NCBI GenBank assembly: GCA_003486795.1
Contig: DNFX01000131.1
Coordinates: 1 to 5,441, forward strand
DNA length: 5,441 nt
Direction: 5' to 3'
Source of the DNA: Actinomycetota bacterium
Lineage (GTDB): Bacteria; Actinomycetota; Humimicrobiia; Humimicrobiales; Humimicrobiaceae
The position numbers and the translations under genes are program-made. Below are positions 1 through 5,441 of this stretch, piece after piece. The notes under the pieces are model-generated. The model made no database searches and was not told the DNA's origin. It was given only the letters and a program-made list of their open reading frames with translations. Every line of letters begins with the position of its first letter. The stretch's first letter is position 1.

Positions 1-193
1 TTTTTGGTTTTTCTTTTTTTTGTTCGAAAACTGTATTCATTTTTTTATAGTTATTTTTATTCTGTCATTTATATAAAACTTTTATTATTATAAGTAAAAA
101 TGTCCTGTAAAATAATTATTGTCTTATTTGTTTATTTTTAATATATTTACACAATAAAATTTTAACAAACAAATTATTTTCTTTTATTTTAAT
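1..193. other. AT-rich non-coding leader upstream of hisD
   Basis: No coding sequence is supportable here. The stretch is very AT-rich and begins with T-runs (1-21) that could be the tail of a terminator belonging to a gene left of the window, although the stem is not visible. I looked for a T-box or other riboswitch signature and for strong inverted repeats and saw none. The only functional candidate is the promoter-like pair listed separately. Confidence 0.6.
119..147 (+). promoter_or_regulatory. Candidate sigma-70-type promoter for hisD
   Basis: TTGTCT at 119-124 (4 of 6 to the -35 consensus) is separated by 17 bases from TATATT at 142-147 (5 of 6 to the -10 consensus). Transcription would start near 154 and leave a leader of about 40 bases. 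Spacing and position fit, but such matches arise easily by chance in DNA this AT-rich. Confidence 0.4.
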
Positions 194-1537
194 ATGGAAA
201 GAAATGATTTAAAAGTAATCAGAATAAGCAGCTTAAATCAGGCGCAAGATCTGTTTAAAAACCATTTTGAAATCCCTGCAGAAGTTATGGAATCAGCAAA
301 CAGGATAGTTATGGATGTTATCAGAGATGGTGAAGAAGCTGCTTTAAGATACTGCAATAAATTTGACAATACTTCTTTTAAAAGCATAGAAGATGCTATT
401 GTAACATCTCAGGAAATCGAAAATGGTTATAACTACATAAGAGATAACAGACCTGAACTTGTAAAAGCTATTGATAAGAGCTATAGCAATATTTTAAGAT
501 TTCATGAGGAACAGTTGAAAAACGAAGCAAAAACCTGGTATTTTGAACCTGAACCAGGGAAAAAACTTGGTCAGATTGCATCACCTCTTGAAAGAATATG
601 TGTATATGTTCCTGGTGGGCGTTATGTATATCCGTCATCTGTGCTTATGACAGTTATACCTGCCAGAGTTGCCGGAGTAAAAGAAATAGCAGTATGTACA
701 CCTTCAAGAGATGAAGGAAAAATAAATGAATTACTTCTTTATATATTCAGATATCTTGATATTGATGAAGTTTATAAGATAAGCGGAGCACAGGCAATTG
801 CACTGATGGCTTATGGGGGCAGTAATGTTAAAAGAGTATCGAAGATTGTAGGTCCGGGAAATATATACGTAACTGCAGCCAAAAAAATTGTTTTCGGCAA
901 AGTCGGCATTGATAGTCTTGCCGGACCAAGTGAAGTGGTTATTATTGCTGACAGTACCGCAAATCCTGATTTTGTAGCAAGTGATCTGCTGTCTCAGGCA
1001 GAGCATGATCCTGATGCAAAAAGCATACTGCTAACGGATAACAGCGAACTGGCAGATAAGGCAATCAGAAATATTTTTACTCAGATCTACTCTTTAAAAA
1101 AAGAATATGACAAAAGATTCAATAGTGAACTGGTTTTAAAATGTATAAAGGATAATTGTAAAATAATTGTATGTACGGATATCAGGCTGGCATGCAGCAT
1201 TTCTGATATTATAGCTCCTGAGCATATTGAAATAATGACAGAAAAACCATTTGAAACACTTGAGTATATAAAAAACGGCGGATCGATATTTATAGGTACT
1301 TATTCACCTGTTGCAGTAGGTGATTATATAGGTGGCACAAACCATGTTATTCCAACAAGCGGAACCGCAGTTTTTTCATCACCTCTCGGAGTATATGATT
1401 TTTTTAAAAAAAGCAGTGTTACATATTATGATTATAATGCTCTTGCAGAAGAACATATCCTGATCGAAGACTTTGCATTTACTGAAAATCTTCTGGCACA
1501 CAGAAATTCAGTCAAAATAAGAATCCGGGAGAAATAA
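194..1537 (+). CDS. hisD: Histidinol dehydrogenase
   Basis: This enzyme catalyses the last two steps of histidine biosynthesis, the NAD-dependent oxidation of L-histidinol through histidinaldehyde to L-histidine, as a cytoplasmic zinc-dependent homodimer. The 447-residue product is about the usual family length. Family landmarks run in order: the VPGGR block near residue 139, the VGPGNIYV block (219-226), the signature [10 protein letters not shown] (240-249), and SQAEHDPDA with likely zinc ligands Q268 and H271. These are followed by APEH with the catalytic pair E343/H344, [13 protein letters not shown] with zinc ligand D377 and H384, and C-terminal AHRNSV with the last zinc ligand H436. All expected active-site residues are therefore present, assigned by analogy with the E. 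coli enzyme. The ATG at 194 is the only sensible start, but no Shine-Dalgarno lies upstream. The stop overlaps the hisC start by one base, so the two are coupled. Confidence 0.97.
   Translation: MERNDLKVIRISSLNQAQDLFKNHFEIPAEVMESANRIVMDVIRDGEEAALRYCNKFDNTSFKSIEDAIVTSQEIENGYNYIRDNRPELVKAIDKSYSNILRFHEEQLKNEAKTWYFEPEPGKKLGQIASPLERICVYVPGGRYVYPSSVLMTVIPARVAGVKEIAVCTPSRDEGKINELLLYIFRYLDIDEVYKISGAQAIALMAYGGSNVKRVSKIVGPGNIYVTAAKKIVFGKVGIDSLAGPSEVVIIADSTANPDFVASDLLSQAEHDPDAKSILLTDNSELADKAIRNIFTQIYSLKKEYDKRFNSELVLKCIKDNCKIIVCTDIRLACSISDIIAPEHIEIMTEKPFETLEYIKNGGSIFIGTYSPVAVGDYIGGTNHVIPTSGTAVFSSPLGVYDFFKKSSVTYYDYNALAEEHILIEDFAFTENLLAHRNSVKIRIREK
1527..1531 (+). promoter_or_regulatory. Ribosome binding site of hisC
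   Basis: GGGAG lies inside the last codons of hisD, five bases before the hisC ATG at 1537. It supports that start and reinitiation across the TAATG junction, where the hisD stop and hisC start share one base. Confidence 0.75.
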
Positions 1538-2634
1538 TGTCTTTTATAAAAATAAAACCATGGATACTTGAACTGCCTGAATATATTCCAGGCAAAACCA
1601 TAGATGAAATTAGAAAAAAATATAAACTGGACATTGTTTACAAGATGGCATCAAATGAAAATATATTCGGTCCGTCTCCAAGGGTGGCCGAAGCTATCAA
1701 TAATGCGCTTTCTGAAATAAATTATTATCCCGACAGCTATAACAGAGAACTTAGAGAAAAGCTCGAGGGAAAAACAGGAATAAGGAAAGAGCAGTTTCTT
1801 TTCGGTAATGGTACTGACCAGATAATAGAAATGGTTTGTGATGCCATACTGGACGAAGGAAAGAATATTGTAATACCGGACCCTACTTTTCTGGCTTATG
1901 AGAAATCTGCTTTAAAAAATAATGCCAGTATAATTAAAATACCGCTAAAAGATTTCAGGCAGGATTATCGCAGTATTGCTTCTGCAGTAAATAAAAATAC
2001 AGGAATTATCTTTCTTACCAGTCCCCATAATCCTACAGGAACGATAATCAGAGAAGAAGAGCTTAGATTTATTCTTGATAATATCAGTTCTGAAATACTG
2101 GTTGTGCTTGATGAAGCATATACTGAATTTGTCAGTAAGGAAGATAAATTTAATTCTTATAAGCTGATTGATTCTTTTAAGAATTTAATGGTTATGCGTA
2201 CTTTTTCAAAAATATATGGCCTGGCTGGCTTAAGGATCGGCTATGCTGTTGCAGATGAAACAATAATTAAAAGTATTGAAAAGCTTGCGCAGCCTTTTGT
2301 AGTCAATCTTCTTGCCCAGAAAGCAGCAATTGCATCACTTGATGATGATGAATATATAAATAAAAACATAGAAATAATCATAAAAGAGAGAGAAAAATTA
2401 TTTAATTTTTTTAATAATAACAATATAGAATACGTTAAATCATATGCAAATTTTATACTGATAAAAACCGGAAAACATACTGAAGCAATAACAGAAGATC
2501 TACTGAAAAAAGGTTTTATAGTCAGGGGCGGCGGATTTCTTGGATTTCCTGAATACATAAGAGTTACTGTTTCTGTTCCTGAAATAAATGAAAAGTTTAT
2601 TAATATATTTGCAGAAATTCATAAAAGATACTAA
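1537..2634 (+). CDS. hisC: Histidinol-phosphate aminotransferase
   Basis: This is a PLP-dependent fold-type I aminotransferase that interconverts imidazole-acetol phosphate plus glutamate with histidinol phosphate plus 2-oxoglutarate, in the cytoplasm. At 365 residues it is typical of HisC. Visible motifs are ASNEN (38-42) at the substrate-binding N-terminus, YYPD (63-66), GNGTDQII (90-97) in the phosphate-binding region, and SPHNPTG with N165. Next come DEAY with D192 and Y195 contacting PLP, TFSKIYGLAGLRIGY with Schiff-base lysine K225 and R233, and C-terminal IRVTVSVPEIN with R342 as the likely carboxylate-binding arginine. It follows hisD directly, which supports HisC over other members of this aminotransferase subfamily. 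Many HisC enzymes also transaminate aromatic amino acids, so a secondary role in phenylalanine or tyrosine synthesis is possible and cannot be read from sequence alone. Confidence 0.94.
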   Translation: MSFIKIKPWILELPEYIPGKTIDEIRKKYKLDIVYKMASNENIFGPSPRVAEAINNALSEINYYPDSYNRELREKLEGKTGIRKEQFLFGNGTDQIIEMVCDAILDEGKNIVIPDPTFLAYEKSALKNNASIIKIPLKDFRQDYRSIASAVNKNTGIIFLTSPHNPTGTIIREEELRFILDNISSEILVVLDEAYTEFVSKEDKFNSYKLIDSFKNLMVMRTFSKIYGLAGLRIGYAVADETIIKSIEKLAQPFVVNLLAQKAAIASLDDDEYINKNIEIIIKEREKLFNFFNNNNIEYVKSYANFILIKTGKHTEAITEDLLKKGFIVRGGGFLGFPEYIRVTVSVPEINEKFINIFAEIHKRY

Positions 2635-2674
2635 ACATAAAAGAAAAACTGATTTTTTTAGTTTATTTTATTGG

Positions 2675-2683
2675 AAAGGAGAG
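2675..2683 (+). promoter_or_regulatory. Strong Shine-Dalgarno that fixes a TTG start
   Basis: AAAGGAGAG with core AGGAG at 2677-2681 stands eight bases before the TTG at 2690. It is the best ribosome binding site in the window. It argues against the in-frame ATG at 2588, which lies inside hisC and has no comparable site. Confidence 0.85.
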
Positions 2684-2689
2684 ATAATT

Positions 2690-3532
2690 TTGGAAACTGT
2701 TATAACTGGAAGAAATTGTGAAGTGAGATTCGGGCAGGGGCTTCCTACAGTCTTTATTGCAGAAAGAATAAACCCGACAGGTAGAAAATCACTGGCTGAA
2801 GAACTTAAATCAGGAAAACTGGACATAGTAGAAAAAGATGCGATTGAGCAGACTAATGCAGGTGCCCATATAATAGATGTGAATGTCGGAGCAGTTGGGG
2901 TAGATGAAGTAGATTTACTTCCAAAAGCTGTAAAAAAAGTTATGGAAGTTACAGACAGGCCTATCTGTATTGATTCTGCCAATCACAAAGCTCTTAAAGC
3001 TGCACTGAATGTGTGTCCTTACAAAGTACTGATTAATTCAGTTAATGGTGAAGAAGAGTCAATGGAATATATGCTTCCGATTGTAAAAGAAAGCAATTCT
3101 GCAGTTATCTGTCTTACCATGGACAGTAAAGGGATCTCAAATGATCCCAATGAAAGATTTGAGATTGCAAGAAGAATTGTAAAGCGGGCAGAGTCTCTTG
3201 GTATCAAAAGGGAAGATCTTGTATTTGATCCTCTTGTTATGGGTGCTGCAACTGATGGTAATGCAGGGAGAATATGTCTTGATAGTATGAGGATGATTGT
3301 AAAAGAATTCGGTGTTTCGACTACAGGTGGATTTTCAAACATAAGTTTCGGCATGCCTAACAGAGAGTTTCTGAATGTTAATTTTATTGTAATGGGAATC
3401 ATGGCAGGATTATGCGCCCCCATCACAGATGTGCTCATGAAAAGTCTTGAACCTGCTGTAAAAGCTGCCGACTTTCTTGCCGGGAGAGATAACTACGGGA
3501 TGAATTATATCTCCATGTTCAGAAAAAAATAA
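2690..3532 (+). CDS. Methyltetrahydrofolate:corrinoid protein methyltransferase-like (AcsE/MtgA/MetH pterin-binding family)
   Basis: The 280-residue product is a single pterin-binding TIM barrel of the family that moves a methyl group between (methyl)tetrahydrofolate and a cobalamin-carrying protein: AcsE of the Wood-Ljungdahl pathway, MtgA of methylamine/betaine demethylation, and the folate domain of MetH. After about 20 leading residues comes FIAERINPTGRKSL (22-35), with the ERxNPTG form nearer MetH and MtgA than acetogen AcsE. Next are DVNVG (63-67), CIDSANHKAL with D95, LINSVNGE with N116, VFDPLV with D180, and GGFSNISFG with N217. These match the pterin-contacting Asp/Asn set of AcsE, including the Asn near N5. 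The start is TTG, chosen for its strong ribosome binding site. An ATG-started version (from 2588) would add 34 residues that overlap hisC and look unlike the family. No corrinoid protein, activase or substrate methyltransferase is nearby, so reaction direction and partner are unknown. Dihydropteroate synthase, a structural relative, is less likely. Confidence 0.85.
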   Translation: METVITGRNCEVRFGQGLPTVFIAERINPTGRKSLAEELKSGKLDIVEKDAIEQTNAGAHIIDVNVGAVGVDEVDLLPKAVKKVMEVTDRPICIDSANHKALKAALNVCPYKVLINSVNGEEESMEYMLPIVKESNSAVICLTMDSKGISNDPNERFEIARRIVKRAESLGIKREDLVFDPLVMGAATDGNAGRICLDSMRMIVKEFGVSTTGGFSNISFGMPNREFLNVNFIVMGIMAGLCAPITDVLMKSLEPAVKAADFLAGRDNYGMNYISMFRKK

Positions 3533-3549
3533 TTTAAATGTTCTAATAT

Positions 3550-3596
3550 TTAGGAATAATTAAAATATTTAAAATTAATGTTTTAACTATTCCTAA
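3550..3596. repeat. AT-rich 16-bp inverted repeat downstream of the methyltransferase
   Basis: TTAGGAATAATTAAAA (3550-3565) pairs with TTTTAACTATTCCTAA (3581-3596) with a single A/C mismatch and a 15-base loop. No T-run follows on either strand, so it is not a standard intrinsic terminator itself. It sits 17 bases after the methyltransferase stop and six bases before the next hairpin. It could protect the 3' end of the mRNA, help termination, or be an operator. Confidence 0.7.
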
Positions 3597-3602
3597 TAAA
3601 AT

Positions 3603-3647
3603 AAAGAGTGAGCAGTATCTTAATCGTGATTGCTCACTCTTTTTTTT
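3603..3647 (+). terminator. Rho-independent terminator of the hisD-hisC-methyltransferase unit
   Basis: AAAGAGTGAGCA (3603-3614) pairs perfectly with TGCTCACTCTTT (3631-3642) around a 16-base loop. The 3' arm runs into an eight-base T tract (3640-3647). This is the classic intrinsic terminator shape on the + strand. It closes the upstream unit and separates it from the ABC ATPase gene. Confidence 0.92.
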
Positions 3648-3675
3648 GGTAAAAATTATTTAAATTTAATATAAT
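3646..3675 (+). promoter_or_regulatory. Candidate promoter of the ABC ATPase gene
   Basis: TATAAT at 3670-3675 is a perfect -10 match. TTGGTA at 3646-3651 (4 of 6 to consensus) lies 18 bases upstream and overlaps the last T residues of the preceding terminator. Transcription would start near 3682, about 30 bases before the chosen ATG. A separate promoter is expected because the terminator isolates this gene. Confidence 0.6.
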
Positions 3676-3701
3676 GTTTACTTAATTAATATCAAAAAAT
3701 G

Positions 3702-3707
3702 AAAGGA
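3702..3707 (+). promoter_or_regulatory. Ribosome binding site deciding the ABC ATPase start
   Basis: AAAGGA stands six bases before the ATG at 3714. The earlier in-frame ATG at 3699 directly precedes this site and has no purine-rich site of its own, so the downstream ATG is preferred. Confidence 0.8.
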
Positions 3708-3713
3708 AATCTG

Positions 3714-4811
3714 ATGGCAAAGGTTGTTTTGAAAGACCTGATTAAAAAGTACGACGATGTTATGGCGGTTAACAAAATGAATGCGGTGATTGACGATGAG
3801 GAATTCGTCGTCCTTGTCGGACCCTCGGGCTGCGGCAAGACGACCACACTGAGAATGGTCGCCGGGCTGGAGGAGATAACAGAAGGCGAGATCTACATTG
3901 GAGACAGAAAAGTCAACGATGTCCCTCCAAAAGACAGGGATATCGCCATGGTTTTCCAGAACTACGCTCTTTATCCCCACATGAACGTATATGACAACAT
4001 GGCTTTCGGACTCAAACTCAGAAAAACACCGAAGGCTGAAATAGAAAAAAGAGTTAGTGAAGCTGCAAAGATACTGGCAATCGAGGAACTGCTTAAAAGA
4101 AAGCCCAAACAGCTTTCAGGTGGACAGAGACAAAGAGTAGCGCTTGGAAGAGCCATAGTAAGAAATCCCAAGGTATTTTTAATGGACGAACCCCTGTCCA
4201 ACTTAGATGCCAAACTAAGAGTACAGATGAGAACTGAGATTGCAAAACTTCACAAAAGACTTAATGCAACCATCATATATGTAACCCATGACCAGACAGA
4301 AGCCATGACAATGGCTGACAGGATAATAATCATGAAGGACGGCATAGTCCAGCAGATAGGAAATCCTCAGGATGTATATGATCACCCTGATAATATGTTT
4401 GTAGCCGGTTTTATAGGAAGCCCTGCAATGAATTTCCTTGATGTAACCATTACAGACAAAATGACACTGAAGCATAAATATTTTGAACTTGAGACATTTG
4501 ATAATGCAAAGAAGGCCATAAAAGAAAATAATCTTGTAGGAAAAGATGTTGTGCTTGGGATAAGACCTGAAGACCTTGAAGATATTGCTTTTGTGCCTGA
4601 TGCAAAACCTTCAAATACAATAACTGCAACTGTTGAAGTAACCGAGCCTATGGGTGCTGAAATATATGCCTACATAGGCATAGAGGGAACTCTTATGACT
4701 GCAAGGGTAAATCCCAGAAGCCAGGTAAAAGACGGAGAAAGTTTTTCTCTGCATGTAGATCTTGAAAAGATACATCTTTTCTCAAAGGAAGATGAAAAAG
4801 CTTATACGTAA
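3714..4811 (+). CDS. CUT1-type carbohydrate ABC transporter ATP-binding protein (MsmX/UgpC/MalK family)
   Basis: This is the ATP-hydrolysing subunit that energises uptake of sugars, oligosaccharides or glycerol phosphate from the inner face of the membrane. The 365-residue length is normal for the family, and the first residues, MAKVVLKDL, are typical. The nucleotide-binding domain shows Walker A GPSGCGKT (36-43), Q-loop Q82 in VFQNYALYPHM, signature LSGGQRQR (134-141), Walker B VFLMDEP (154-160), D-loop SNLDAKLR (162-169) and switch histidine H192. GSPAMNFL (235-242) leads into the C-terminal OB-fold/TOBE regulatory region, which includes GIRPEDL (282-288). All catalytic residues are intact. 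No permease or binding protein adjoins it, and terminator-like hairpins lie on both sides. It may therefore be a shared ATPase serving several transporters, as MsmX does in Bacillus; this is inference. The substrate cannot be read from sequence. G+C is markedly higher around 3780-3960 than in the rest of the gene. Confidence 0.95.
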   Translation: MAKVVLKDLIKKYDDVMAVNKMNAVIDDEEFVVLVGPSGCGKTTTLRMVAGLEEITEGEIYIGDRKVNDVPPKDRDIAMVFQNYALYPHMNVYDNMAFGLKLRKTPKAEIEKRVSEAAKILAIEELLKRKPKQLSGGQRQRVALGRAIVRNPKVFLMDEPLSNLDAKLRVQMRTEIAKLHKRLNATIIYVTHDQTEAMTMADRIIIMKDGIVQQIGNPQDVYDHPDNMFVAGFIGSPAMNFLDVTITDKMTLKHKYFELETFDNAKKAIKENNLVGKDVVLGIRPEDLEDIAFVPDAKPSNTITATVEVTEPMGAEIYAYIGIEGTLMTARVNPRSQVKDGESFSLHVDLEKIHLFSKEDEKAYT

Positions 4812-4825
4812 AAAGCAGTGCTTTT
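4811..4825 (+). other. Small hairpin at the ABC ATPase stop codon
   Basis: AAAAGC (4811-4816) pairs with GCTTTT (4820-4825) around a three-base loop, starting on the last base of the stop codon. With only four T residues and six pairs it would be at best a weak terminator. The stronger hairpin lies about 30 bases further on. Confidence 0.35.
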
Positions 4826-4853
4826 AGAAAAATATAATTAATTTTTTAACAGG

Positions 4854-4889
4854 GTTATAAGGCACAATAAAAATATTGTGCCTTATAAC
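4854..4889 (+). terminator. Perfect 16-bp hairpin, probable terminator of the ABC ATPase gene
   Basis: GTTATAAGGCACAATA (4854-4869) pairs without mismatch with TATTGTGCCTTATAAC (4874-4889) around an AAAA loop. The following bases are T-rich but interrupted (TATTTGATTTTT, 4890-4901), so termination may be less efficient than at 3603-3647. The next gene starts only 12 bases after the stem, so the palindrome could also affect its expression as an operator or as mRNA structure over the start. Confidence 0.7.
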
Positions 4890-4901
4890 TATTTGATTTT
4901 T

Positions 4902-5441
4902 ATGAAAGAACTATTTGACGTTGTTATAAGTGGTTCAGGACCTTCCGGAAGTATTCTGGGCTATCTTCTTTCCAGTAATGGATTCAGGGTGCTGATTATT
5001 GATAAGGAAGATTTTCCAAGATATAAAGTATGCGCCGGAGGAATTCAGGTAAAAGCTGCTGAGCTTATTCCGTTTAAAATTGATTCACAAATACATAATA
5101 TTATAAGGAAAATCCATTTACAGAGAAAATCCGCAGATGATTTTCTGGGAGAATATGATCAGCCATTGGTATATACACTGGACAGGGAAAGTTTTGATAA
5201 TTTTCTGGTTGAAAAAGCTCTTGCAGCAGGTTGTGTTATAAAAACAGGTGAGAGGGTCAGAGAAATAATTATTGATACAAACGGAGTAGAAGTTTTTACT
5301 GAAAAAGCAAAATACAATGGAAAAATATTTACTGGTTCAGATGGGGCAAATGGTTTTACTATCAGAAGGTTCAATAATTATCAGAAAATGAGAAAAATAA
5401 TAGGTTATGAAATAGAAATCCCGGTATCAGAGTTTTATAAA
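4902..5441 (+). CDS. FAD-dependent oxidoreductase, geranylgeranyl reductase family (partial, N-terminal 180 residues)
   Basis: The reading frame opens at ATG 4902 and is still open at the window edge, so the C-terminal half is missing. The N-terminus is a Rossmann FAD-binding fold: FDVVISGSGPSG with GxGxxG at residues 11-16, and acidic D34 ending the second strand (VLIIDKEDFPR). Next comes the family hallmark FPRYKVCAGGI (38-48), close to the FPRxKxCGGG block of geranylgeranyl reductases. LDRESFDNFLVEKA (93-106) carries the conserved Arg, and GSDGANGFTIRR (145-156) is the second FAD motif. Members reduce isoprenoid double bonds, as in archaeal-type lipids, chlorophyll side chains or quinones, but many bacterial homologues have unknown substrates. 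A relative in the wider p-hydroxybenzoate hydroxylase superfamily is the alternative. No Shine-Dalgarno precedes the ATG. A TTG at 4893 is the only nearby in-frame alternative and has no better site. Confidence 0.85.
   Translation, partial: MKELFDVVISGSGPSGSILGYLLSSNGFRVLIIDKEDFPRYKVCAGGIQVKAAELIPFKIDSQIHNIIRKIHLQRKSADDFLGEYDQPLVYTLDRESFDNFLVEKALAAGCVIKTGERVREIIIDTNGVEVFTEKAKYNGKIFTGSDGANGFTIRRFNNYQKMRKIIGYEIEIPVSEFYK

Noticed and set aside
1..193. T-box, histidine leader peptide or other attenuator upstream of hisD
   Set aside because: No T-box core motif, no His-codon run and no competing hairpins are visible.
731..1006. Minus-strand open frame inside hisD
   Set aside because: It lies wholly within a well-supported conserved gene, has no recognisable motif, and is a shadow frame.
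2645..2665. Possible hairpin between hisC and the methyltransferase (AAACT with AGTTT around a T-run)
   Set aside because: Only about five A/T-rich pairs with the T-run in the loop, too weak to be a terminator.
3019..3438. 139-residue minus-strand open frame opposite the methyltransferase
   Set aside because: The + strand frame has all family motifs, and the reverse frame has no ribosome site or recognisable domain.
4833..4838. TATAAT before the reductase gene as a promoter -10
   Set aside because: No plausible -35 lies 16-18 bases upstream, and the strong hairpin at 4854-4889 would sit between it and the gene. It is possible but unsupported.
5159..5374. Minus-strand open frame opposite the reductase
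   Set aside because: The + strand frame shows the FAD and family motifs through the same bases.
1..5441. CRISPR arrays, insertion sequences, tRNA/rRNA genes or phage genes
   Set aside because: No regularly spaced repeats, transposase motifs or tRNA-like cloverleafs were seen on either strand.

Overview
The window is AT-rich (roughly one-third G+C by eye), and arginine is written mostly as AGA/AGG. All genes are on the + strand with short gaps, in a bacterial arrangement. The gene set (histidine biosynthesis, a pterin-dependent corrinoid methyltransferase, a CUT1-type sugar-transport ATPase and a geranylgeranyl-reductase-family flavoprotein) suggests a low-GC anaerobic bacterium with folate/corrinoid one-carbon chemistry. 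A clostridial or deep-branching anaerobic lineage would fit, but no taxonomic marker is present, so this is inference.

Layout: 1-193 is an AT-rich non-coding leader with a plausible promoter. hisD (194-1537) and hisC (1537-2634) overlap by one base and form a translationally coupled pair for histidine biosynthesis. After 55 bases comes a methyltetrahydrofolate:corrinoid methyltransferase-like gene (TTG start at 2690, end 3532). It has a strong ribosome binding site and is probably co-transcribed with hisDC. Two successive hairpins follow; the second (3603-3647) is a textbook intrinsic terminator. An msmX/ugpC/malK-type ABC ATPase (3714-4811) has its own promoter, which abuts that terminator, and it ends before a perfect 16-bp hairpin (4854-4889). 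A FAD-dependent oxidoreductase of the geranylgeranyl reductase family starts at 4902 and runs off the right edge of the window.

The genes appear to form three transcription units: hisD-hisC-methyltransferase, the ABC ATPase alone, and the reductase with whatever follows. HisC (aminotransferase) and HisD (last step) act in the same pathway. The methyltransferase would exchange methyl groups between folate and a corrinoid protein that is not encoded here. The ATPase lacks adjacent permease and binding-protein genes and probably serves transporters encoded elsewhere.

I see no convincing new system. The observations most worth checking are a GC-rich patch confined to the Walker A end of the ATPase gene, the missing Shine-Dalgarno of the reductase just after a strong hairpin, and the pairing of histidine genes with a corrinoid-linked methyltransferase.
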